The notes beneath the pieces were generated by a model. It searched no databases. It was not told where the DNA came from and saw nothing but the letters and a program-made list of their open reading frames with translations. From assembly GCA_023415935.1 (NCBI GenBank), contig JAEZIX010000048.1, forward strand, positions 9,783 through 73,782: a stretch of 64,000 nucleotides of DNA, given 5' to 3'. The translations under genes and the position numbers were made by a program. This DNA comes from Cyanobacteria bacterium OH_CDB_20 (GTDB taxonomy: Bacteria > Cyanobacteriota > Vampirovibrionia > Gastranaerophilales > Gastranaerophilaceae). Shown in pieces: positions 29,501-35,760 of this stretch (the first letter of the stretch is position 1; every line of letters starts with the position of its first letter).

Positions 29501-29939
29501 GAACGATTTAACAATCGTGGCAGACAGCGTATTAGCTGGTAAACCATACACAAGTGAATTGCCGGTTGATGCTCAAGGTAATCCAAGATCATTAATGTCA
29601 GTTGGTGGAACATTCACTTCAACAGGATATACAATGACTGGTTCATACTATCCAACAACAGATGGCTTATACAACCAAAGACATCACATCCAATACGGTA
29701 CAAATGGTGAAGAAAAAATCCTTCTTATTAACCCAAGACCGATTCCTATAATACCAAATGAACCAGAACCAGAACTTCCTGATGTAGTTGGAGTTGCTAC
29801 AATGGTTAACAAAATTCCTCTAGCTCCAGAAGCTGCAAGCAGATTAGCTCAAATCACAGATAACAGATCAGCAATAGTAGATGTATTCGCAGCAGCTAGT
29901 CAAATCGAAATTGCAGACGATGACGAACAAAAACAATAA
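26598..29939 (+). CDS. Filamentous haemagglutinin-type exoprotein (TpsA), copy 2
   Basis: 1113 residues from ATG 26598, which has AAAGGAAA upstream. An earlier in-frame ATG at 26565 would bury the signal peptide. Signal peptide, then a TPS domain nearly identical to copy 1: VYNWKSFNVGSNSNVNFQFNN, ALNRVQAAGGMSQIYGNI, IFLLNPNGVFFGSGSSVNVNSFTAS. The long beta-helix repeats motifs such as ASIQG and TATGDV. It ends in a Pro-rich segment (PRPIPIIPNEPEPELPD) and a short acidic tail that copy 1 lacks. That tail could be a spacer or anchor region; this is inference. It shares the single TpsB with copy 1. Confidence 0.92.
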   Translation: MKKLLSTTLALGLFVYTSIIPCSTAFALSTNAMPDLASATNGSVSTSGTNMNVSVDAAQGGSSVYNWKSFNVGSNSNVNFQFNNIDQTALNRVQAAGGMSQIYGNITNSGIGASTGKIFLLNPNGVFFGSGSSVNVNSFTASTFDGTYNEALKKLELNRNGSTGNIYVNSGSTIYGANGVNLVGNNVTLYKDSLVSTAPGTGTVGGVKIVTGDGVNFTFVSGGASNAITSADVKTTTNQNTVTLNGTINASNAQVYNASTNAASAINLKNSVMKATKMVYGTGGLVELVSNSRIIADTSKFEGDNVKLDANGLVSLNNVEISGGAASAKSATDNVLLNNSKVETAGDFSMDSANIASVQGASTISAKDVTVKGTSRAQIVNGTITATGNVKFDTAGKMILQNGKITADGDVTLSGDAVASVQGDSIVNSKGNVTIASKNGHALIHDANVEAGETLTLNAGNVASIQGGAVVKAKNIALTAVQNAQTSGATLTATNDITLNSTAKNAMIHNSTATAGGNMTLTAANIASIQGNSTAQAKAVTLTGTTRAQISTANVTATDGDIKLVSSNGSAYINNATVKALNGDITLDAADRASVQANSTLTAKNVTVKGAQLAQINGSTVTATGDVLVKSPVNAQIANATVKANNVNIESDKLSMISGSTVNADNAVSVKSGETAFIQKTSKVNAKDITVDANSTAQITDSELTATNNINVFNRAYSEGSYGASLKNSKFTAGNAIAVDSQGSVYGVTNTMNAKDITVKSATANLTLDKTNMTATNDINLDAAVAYKHTNSTVNATNSITAKSGNSLVQDSITGSTLTAKKINLESTKNSVKFTDISGVNASERTTYTAYKNVELAKTGDFVVDKMDIKANDAIKLTSTTGSVDIQGATFTGKTGGATKFDVTASKNITNLGQQTDVNGLVVTMNAGGNVNVNIKNASDREKGITVNANNITLESQTPLSVSSLIAKNDLTIVADSVLAGKPYTSELPVDAQGNPRSLMSVGGTFTSTGYTMTGSYYPTTDGLYNQRHHIQYGTNGEEKILLINPRPIPIIPNEPEPELPDVVGVATMVNKIPLAPEAASRLAQITDNRSAIVDVFAAASQIEIADDDEQKQ

Positions 29940-29962
29940 ACATTAAAAATATCTTAATATAC

Positions 29963-29993
29963 AAAAAGACCCAAGAAATTGGGTCTTTTTTTT
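29963..29993 (+). terminator. Strong terminator after tpsA copy 2
   Basis: Perfect 12-bp stem AAAAAGACCCAA/TTGGGTCTTTTT with a GAAA tetraloop, followed by further T. Confidence 0.9.
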
Positions 29994-30066
29994 ACACTAT
30001 TTACATAATTTTAAAATAATAAATATTAGTGTATAATATTCCTATATTGGGAGCGTATTGGAACTT

Positions 30067-31803
30067 ATGAAGAAAAAATCTATTTTATTATTATCGGCTA
30101 TATTATGTGCTAGTACTGCATATGCAGCTCCGGTTTATGAGTTTGCTCAACCGGCTAAGTCAGCAATCATGGATGTTGGTTCGGGGTTTACTTCATCAAA
30201 TGTATCCTTGAGTGAATCAGAACTTGAATTTTATCTTCAACAAAAAGAAGAACTTGAAAAAGCTGTTATTAGAAATCCTGAGAATGCAATACTTCACTAC
30301 CAATTAGGTACAGTTTATGATGCATTGGGACAAAAAGAGAGAGCTCTTTATGAATTTAGATACATTATTAACTCAGATAAAGTTTCAACATCAGCTATTG
30401 CTTCAACAAAAGAATATTTTCTTCAAAAAGTAAGTGCTAACCCTAATGATTATATGACTGTTTCAGTACTTGCTGAAATTGCCTATGTTCAAGGTGATAC
30501 GGATAATGCTTTCAGATTAATCAAAAAATCATTGGAGCTTGACCCGACTCAGTCTTCGATAAGACTAAAATTAGGTAAATTGTATGCCAAAAAAGGCGAA
30601 ACAGACAAAGCTGTTAGTATATTTAATTCATTGATTTTAACTAATCCTTATAATGATGATGCAAGACTTGCAAAAGCAGATTGCATGCTTCAAAAAGGAG
30701 ATTTTTTGACTGCTAAAGAAGAATATAAGCAGCTAATTAAGAGCAATCCTGAAAATATTGATGCAAGAGTCGGTTTATATGAAACAATAAAGAAGATTGG
30801 TGCAAGAGTTAACGCAATTGAGGATTTATATCCTGATTATAAAGATGTACAAATGAATTCGGGTGTCTATTATAGACTTGCTTCTGATTTGAAATCAAGA
30901 AATAAATTAGATGATGCTAAATATTATTATGACCAGGCTATAAGTTTTGACAATAATAATGCAAAGGCTTACATTGATTTAGCTGATATTTATACAAAAG
31001 AAGGAAATATGGCTAAAGGTAGAGAACTTTTAGACATCGCTCAAAGAGTTTTGCCTTCAGACAACGATGTTAGGAAAAAGTACAATACACTTGTCGCTAC
31101 AACATCCGCAGACCCTCTTAACGAAGCGCTTGAGCTTATAAAAAATGGTCTTTATGAAGATGCACGCAGTGTATATTTATCAATAAATCCTAAAACAGCT
31201 GACATCTATACAGGAATTGCTTCTTGTTATCAGTATGAAGGAAAATATGACGATGCGCTTGAATATCTAAATAAAGCACTTGAAATTGATCCTCAAAACT
31301 CAGACGTGAATTACTATTTTGCGTTTTTATATGTTAATAAAGAAGATTTAACTTCTGCTAAAAAATATCTTGATAAATCCCTCGCGATAAATCCTAATAA
31401 TCAAAAGGCGATTAAACTTTCTGATTTTATTGCAAGTCAGGAAAGTTCAAAGTTAGTTGATCAAGCGTTCTATGCTTTTGATACTCAAAACTACAAAGAA
31501 GCATTGAGATTATTAAACATAATTATCTCAAAAAAACCTGATGGAGCAGATGCTTATTACTATAGAGGTTTGGTTCAAGCATCTCTTGGTGATAACAAAA
31601 ATGCGGTTACAGATTTTCAAAAAAATATTTCTTTAAACCCTAAAAACTCTCTAGCATATTACTCTTTAGGTGTTTCTTATGACAGTTTAGGTAAAGGAAA
31701 AGAGGCTTTGGTCTCATACAAAAAATATCTTGAAAATCCAACAACAGACAAATCTTATGTGACTCACGCTACTCAAAGAGTCGAAGTTTTGTCTAAAAAA
31801 TAA
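30067..31803 (+). CDS. Secreted tetratricopeptide-repeat protein
   Basis: 578 residues. Signal peptide MKKKSILLLSAILCASTAYAAP, then about a dozen TPR units over the whole mature chain (for example HYQLGTVYDALGQKERALYEF, IYTGIASCYQYEGKYDDALEYLNKALEIDP, AYYSLGVSYDSLGKGKEALVSYKKYL). It is likely a periplasmic or outer-membrane scaffold. A TTG at 30058 just downstream of GGGAG is an alternative start; I chose ATG because the signal peptide then begins normally. A TATAAT at 30032-30037 may be its -10 box. It is a paralog of the TPR protein at 48439. Confidence 0.88.
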   Translation: MKKKSILLLSAILCASTAYAAPVYEFAQPAKSAIMDVGSGFTSSNVSLSESELEFYLQQKEELEKAVIRNPENAILHYQLGTVYDALGQKERALYEFRYIINSDKVSTSAIASTKEYFLQKVSANPNDYMTVSVLAEIAYVQGDTDNAFRLIKKSLELDPTQSSIRLKLGKLYAKKGETDKAVSIFNSLILTNPYNDDARLAKADCMLQKGDFLTAKEEYKQLIKSNPENIDARVGLYETIKKIGARVNAIEDLYPDYKDVQMNSGVYYRLASDLKSRNKLDDAKYYYDQAISFDNNNAKAYIDLADIYTKEGNMAKGRELLDIAQRVLPSDNDVRKKYNTLVATTSADPLNEALELIKNGLYEDARSVYLSINPKTADIYTGIASCYQYEGKYDDALEYLNKALEIDPQNSDVNYYFAFLYVNKEDLTSAKKYLDKSLAINPNNQKAIKLSDFIASQESSKLVDQAFYAFDTQNYKEALRLLNIIISKKPDGADAYYYRGLVQASLGDNKNAVTDFQKNISLNPKNSLAYYSLGVSYDSLGKGKEALVSYKKYLENPTTDKSYVTHATQRVEVLSKK

Positions 31804-31917
31804 TATTATTAAGTTTTGTTAAGTATATATCGAAGTATATAGCAATTATATACTTCGATTTGTTTTTATATAAGAGTAAGAATGATTTTCAAAGTAAAAT
31901 CAGAAAGAGAGTATGGT

Positions 31918-32352
31918 ATGTCAATAGCAAATGCACAATTAACAGTTTTTATGTTAACTTCATATAAATCAACTTTAGCTTCAAAATTGATGGGCATATC
32001 AAATGAAAGAATAATGTTATCAACATTAAAACAAGCAAAGATGCAACAACTCTCAAACGCACAAACTTCACAAATCACTGCTCTAAGAGAACAAGCAGAA
32101 GCAGCTTTAGAATCAGGTTCAACAGCAGATTACGATAAAATTATGGAATATATCGAACAACTTACAAGTATTAAACTAGACACAACTGATTCAGATGTAA
32201 CATTACAAACGATCGCATTAAAAGACAATGAACTTGATATAAAACAAAAAGCTCTTGAAACAAAATTAGCAGCAGTTACAGATAATTTAGAATCACAAGA
32301 AAAATTACTAGAAAACAATATTAAAGAAGATTTCTCAACATTAGGTTCATAA
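31918..32352 (+). CDS. Small coiled-coil protein of unknown function
   Basis: 144 residues, soluble, mostly helical, with long coiled-coil stretches (about residues 85-140: IKQKALETKLAAVTDNLESQEKLLENN). The N-terminus MSIANAQLTVFMLTSYKSTLASKLMGISNERIML is amphipathic. An ATG at 31882 in frame is possible; AGAAAGAGAG just upstream of 31918 favours the later start. I know similar short proteins opening with S.ANAQL only as uncharacterised. It is followed by a strong terminator and stands alone. Confidence 0.65.
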   Translation: MSIANAQLTVFMLTSYKSTLASKLMGISNERIMLSTLKQAKMQQLSNAQTSQITALREQAEAALESGSTADYDKIMEYIEQLTSIKLDTTDSDVTLQTIALKDNELDIKQKALETKLAAVTDNLESQEKLLENNIKEDFSTLGS

Positions 32353-32372
32353 TAAAAAATTCAAATATTTTA

Positions 32373-32406
32373 AAAAAGAGTCAACTTAAGCAAGTTGGCT
32401 CTTTTT
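32373..32406 (+). terminator. Rho-independent terminator
   Basis: 15-bp stem AAAAAGAGTCAACTT/AAGTTGGCTCTTTTT with one G-T pair and an AAGC loop, ending in T5. Confidence 0.85.
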
Positions 32407-32449
32407 GTAAAAATAATGCAAATTAGTATTATGATTACATAACATTCTA

Positions 32450-32478
32450 TTGGAAACATGTTTTGAGTTTGATATTAT
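32450..32478 (+). promoter_or_regulatory. Promoter with leaderless geometry
   Basis: -35 TTGGAA (32450-32455), 17-base spacer, -10 TATTAT (32473-32478), then six bases to ATG 32485. No ribosome site. This is the clearest case in the window of a start codon placed at the predicted transcription start. Confidence 0.6.
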
Positions 32479-32484
32479 TTAGTC

Positions 32485-32733
32485 ATGGATATTTTTAAAA
32501 CATTTGAGATGTTTCTTTCAACGCCATTGAGTATAATCCATAAAAGGATTATACGTATTTTACATGTTGAGGGAAATATATTTAACAGAAAGCTTCCAAT
32601 GCAGCTTGATGTTGATGAAAAATCAGCTCAGATAACCGTTTATAACAACGAGAGAGTGTATAAATTATTGTCCAACGTAATCTATAAGAAGAAATTTTTT
32701 GATGAAAATAAACAAAGCAAAGTTTGTAACTAG
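32485..32733 (+). CDS. Small conserved-looking protein upstream of ysxC
   Basis: 82 residues, basic (FKTFEMFLSTPLSIIHKRIIRIL at the N-terminus), no signal peptide, no recognised domain. It overlaps the start of ysxC by 32 bases in another frame, so the two are cotranscribed and possibly translationally coupled. It has a good promoter (32450-32478) placed for a leaderless start. Confidence 0.6.
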   Translation: MDIFKTFEMFLSTPLSIIHKRIIRILHVEGNIFNRKLPMQLDVDEKSAQITVYNNERVYKLLSNVIYKKKFFDENKQSKVCN

Positions 32734-33283
32734 CGCGCCATCCTTAAAGGAGTGCCCAGTTTTTAATTTACCCGAGTTTGCCCTTATAGGAAGGTCAAAT
32801 GTTGGTAAGGCTTCTTTTATTAACGCAATTGTTAATATGAAAGGACTTGCTAAAACAAGTAATAAGCCCGGTAAAACAAGGCTTATTAACCTATTTAATG
32901 TGGACGAAAAATTTATTGTAGCAGATTTGCCTGGATACGGATTTGCAAATGTTTCAAAAAAAATGAAAGACGATTGGCAAAAAAATATTGAAAATTATCT
33001 TCTTAATAGAGAGGATTTAGTTTGTCTTATTCAATTTATTGATTCCAGACACAGTCCGCAAAAGAATGATTTGCAGATGGCAGAATGGATAGCTTATCAT
33101 GGATTGCCACATCTTGTTATAGCAACAAAAGTAGATGAAATTTCTCGTTCCCAAGTAAAAAATGTCACTGATAAATTTGCAAAAGAATTGGGTTCAATAG
33201 TTCTTCCTTTCAGCAAAAATAATAATTTTTACAACGGCAATATTATAACTGCGCTCGAAGAAAGAATTCTTTCATACAATTAG
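32702..33283 (+). CDS. ysxC: Ribosome-biogenesis GTPase YsxC/EngB, P-loop variant
   Basis: 193 residues of the EngB GTPase family, needed for late 50S subunit assembly. G1 GRSNVGKAS (residues 30-38... RSNVGKAS), G2 area NKPGKTRLINLF, G3 DLPGYGFA, G4 IATKVDEI are in order. The G1 motif normally reads GKSS; here Ala37 (codon GCT) replaces the Ser/Thr that follows the P-loop Lys and coordinates magnesium. Other motifs look intact. The start is ATG 32702, inside the end of the upstream small gene. Confidence 0.93.
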   Translation: MKINKAKFVTSAPSLKECPVFNLPEFALIGRSNVGKASFINAIVNMKGLAKTSNKPGKTRLINLFNVDEKFIVADLPGYGFANVSKKMKDDWQKNIENYLLNREDLVCLIQFIDSRHSPQKNDLQMAEWIAYHGLPHLVIATKVDEISRSQVKNVTDKFAKELGSIVLPFSKNNNFYNGNIITALEERILSYN

Positions 33284-33347
33284 CGGATAAAAATTGAGAA
33301 GAAATCGCACACAATATAGATAAGGGGTATAAGTGTGGGGTTGTCTT

Positions 33348-33593
33348 ATGAATGGGAGAAATCTAGCCTATCAAGTCTTTGAATTTGAGGTTTATACAAA
33401 TCCAAATCAGGCAATTTCTGAGTCTTTAACTCAGACTTGGACAGAGCAGGCTGTTGAATGTTATTCAATTGGTTGCGACTGTTCAAAATGCTCAATAACT
33501 AAAGCCAGATACTCATTTAGATGTAAAATGAGTGAAGTTGTAGGTATTCTACTTGAAAAGTATGGTGAACCCCAACAAGAATTAAGCGTTTAG
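33348..33593 (+). CDS. Small cysteine-rich protein
   Basis: 81 residues with a central block AVECYSIGCDCSKCSI ... YSFRCKM, five closely spaced cysteines that could bind zinc or an Fe-S cluster. No signal peptide. ATG 33348 is chosen over GTG 33333, which lies in a TATAAG box region. The gene overlaps the convergent membrane-protein gene by four bases. Function not recognised; a small DNA- or RNA-binding regulator is one possibility. Confidence 0.6.
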   Translation: MNGRNLAYQVFEFEVYTNPNQAISESLTQTWTEQAVECYSIGCDCSKCSITKARYSFRCKMSEVVGILLEKYGEPQQELSV

Positions 33594-33916
33594 TTTTCTG
33601 TATCAGGTTTTGTTTTTTCTAAAAAGTGTTTAATCGCATCATCTATGTTAGTAGGTGTTTCAAGGGAAAGATCTCTTTCTCCATATTTTAGGGTTTGATA
33701 GCCTCTTTGAGTAATTTTTTTGTAGATAATAAGCAGTGTTATTATCGCAACAATACAAACAACGGTTATCATAATTGTAAAGCCAAACTTTTGCATTACA
33801 AATGATAATTCACTTGTCTTTTCTGTAGTATTATTAGCTGTTTCTGCAAGTACGGATTGTACTTGCAGAAACATTATTGAAATAATTGATAATAATTTTG
33901 TAAGATTATTTTTCAT
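33590..33916 (-). CDS. Small membrane protein encoded downstream of RNase E/G
   Basis: 108 residues. An N-terminal signal-like hydrophobic segment ending VLA (about residues 7-24), a Thr/Asn-rich stretch, a transmembrane helix (about 48-68: FTIMITVVCIVAIITLLIIY), then a basic/polar cytoplasmic-type tail. The layout resembles OadG-like small subunits, but no partner subunits are present. It overlaps the 3' end of the RNase E/G gene by 11 bases and is therefore translated from the same mRNA. Confidence 0.65.
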   Translation of the reverse strand: MKNNLTKLLSIISIMFLQVQSVLAETANNTTEKTSELSFVMQKFGFTIMITVVCIVAIITLLIIYKKITQRGYQTLKYGERDLSLETPTNIDDAIKHFLEKTKPDTEN

Positions 33917-35726
33917 CTTCAGTTGTAGCCTTTGTTGTTTTACTTTTTGCTGTAGTAGTTTTCTTTCTGCCTTTAGCTTTTGGTTTTTCTTCTTTTGCTG
34001 CTTCTTCTGATGTTGTATTTTCTTTTACTTCAGAAGTCTTTTTTCTGCCTTTTGTTTTGGTTTTTTCTTCTTTGTTATCAGGAGCTTTTGAGACTTCTTT
34101 TTCTTCTGTTTTGTTTACTTGTATTGTTTCAGAAGGTTTTACTTCTACCTCAACAGGAGTTGCAGGTACAGATGCAGGTGCCTGAGCTGCAATTATTTTT
34201 TGTTCTTCTTTTGGCGTTTCTTTTACTTCCTCAACTTTTTCTTGTTGAGGTCTGTTATTATTATAATGTTTTTGTTTATTTTTGTTAAACTTGCCGCCTT
34301 TATTGAAGTTTTGGTTGTTTTGATTTTGATTTTGATTCTGATTTGGATTTTGGTTTTGGCTGTTTTCCTGAGTGTTTTGTTGTTCTTGCGGCTCATTAGT
34401 ATTTTGGTAGTTAAAAACTTTATTATTTTTATGAGCTTGATTTTTGTTTTTTAATTGTTGAACAGGAACTTTAAGTTTAGCTGCTTTTGCCTTGTATTCT
34501 CCTTCTGCAACTGATGAAGAGAAAGATAAATCTTCAGCTGTAAAACCTTGTCCTCCGCAATGAGGGCATTTTTTACTGAATATCTCAGCTAAAGCCTGGC
34601 CTTGTCTGTGTCTTGTAAGTTCAACCAGACCTAAGTCTGAAAGCTGTCCTATTTGAGGTTTTGCTTTATCGTTTTCAAGTGCAAGTTCGAATTCTTCCAT
34701 AATTGCAAGTTTATCGTTTCTGTTTGTCATATCAATAAAGTCAACGATAACCATACCGCCGATATTTCTCAATCTAAGCTGCCTTGCAATCTCTTGAACA
34801 GCTTCTTTGTTGGTTTTTAATATTGTTTCATCTTGAGTTGAAGAACTTACGAATTTGCCGCTGTTAACGTCCACTACTGTTAGTGCTTCTGTAGTTTGAA
34901 TATAAAGGTAACCGCCTGATGGAAGATTAACTTTTGTTTGTAGCGCAGCTTTAATTTCTTTTGCTACTCCTGATGATACGAGTAAAGGTTCTGTTCCTTT
35001 ATAAACGTTTATTTCGATGTCACGTTTCATATTCCAGTTTTGAAGGATTTGTTGAGTTCTATGCATTGCAAATGAAGTGTCAACAATGATTTCTTTAACA
35101 TCTTCAGTGCACGCTTCTCTCATGACTCTATAAAGAAGGTCTTGGTCTCTATATAAAAGGCTTGGAGGCTCATGGGTTTCGGCTGCTGTAATAATTCCGT
35201 TCCATTTTTCCAAGAGAAGTTCTAAATCTTCTTGAATGTCGTTATCAGATTGACCTTCAGCCTCAGTTCTAACAATTACACCAAGTCCAACAGGTTTTAA
35301 CAAACTTACAACAGCTTTCAATCTAGCTCTTTCTTTAGAAGAAACTATTTTTCTGCTGACATTTATACCTGTTTCATGAGGCATAAGAACTAAAAACCTA
35401 CCCGGTAAGCTGATTGAAGTTGTTACTCTTGGGCCTTTGTGTCCTGTTGGTTCTTTTACAACTTGTACAATAATTTTTTGTTTTGGTGATAATTTTTCTT
35501 TTAACGTTCCTTTTCCGATAGCGTCATTTGCGTGCAAAAAGCCCATTTTATCTGAACCGACGTTAACAAATGCTGCATCTATACTTGGTAAAACGTTATC
35601 TACCGTTGAAAGATAAACATCATTTAAAAGAATGTCTCCTTTGTTTACATAAAACTCACAAACTTTTCCATTCTCAATAACTGCTGCGATGTTATCTCTT
35701 TCAGCGATTACAATTGATTTTGCCAT
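33906..35726 (-). CDS. rne: Ribonuclease E/G
   Basis: 606-residue endoribonuclease for mRNA decay and rRNA processing. An N-terminal S1 domain is inserted in the RNase H-like part (FVNVGSDKMGFLHANDA). The catalytic DNase-I-like domain contains VVDVNSGKFV and IVDFIDM with the magnesium Asp residues. The zinc-link KKCPHCGGQGF follows. The C-terminal 190 residues are low-complexity: an Asn/Gln-rich stretch, then Lys/Glu-rich repeats of the type KTKGRKKTS, probably the RNA- and protein-binding tail. AAGGAAA precedes the ATG. It lies 35 bases downstream of the radical SAM-DUF2344 gene, a known arrangement. Confidence 0.95.
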   Translation of the reverse strand: MAKSIVIAERDNIAAVIENGKVCEFYVNKGDILLNDVYLSTVDNVLPSIDAAFVNVGSDKMGFLHANDAIGKGTLKEKLSPKQKIIVQVVKEPTGHKGPRVTTSISLPGRFLVLMPHETGINVSRKIVSSKERARLKAVVSLLKPVGLGVIVRTEAEGQSDNDIQEDLELLLEKWNGIITAAETHEPPSLLYRDQDLLYRVMREACTEDVKEIIVDTSFAMHRTQQILQNWNMKRDIEINVYKGTEPLLVSSGVAKEIKAALQTKVNLPSGGYLYIQTTEALTVVDVNSGKFVSSSTQDETILKTNKEAVQEIARQLRLRNIGGMVIVDFIDMTNRNDKLAIMEEFELALENDKAKPQIGQLSDLGLVELTRHRQGQALAEIFSKKCPHCGGQGFTAEDLSFSSSVAEGEYKAKAAKLKVPVQQLKNKNQAHKNNKVFNYQNTNEPQEQQNTQENSQNQNPNQNQNQNQNNQNFNKGGKFNKNKQKHYNNNRPQQEKVEEVKETPKEEQKIIAAQAPASVPATPVEVEVKPSETIQVNKTEEKEVSKAPDNKEEKTKTKGRKKTSEVKENTTSEEAAKEEKPKAKGRKKTTTAKSKTTKATTEDEK

Positions 35727-35760
35727 ATTATTTCCTTTTTAAATCTATAAACCTTTTTTA

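Noticed and set aside
33980..34454. Plus-strand frames rich in Leu/Phe opposite the rne tail
   Set aside because: They mirror the Asn/Gln/Lys-rich tail of RNase E/G and have no motif or start signal.
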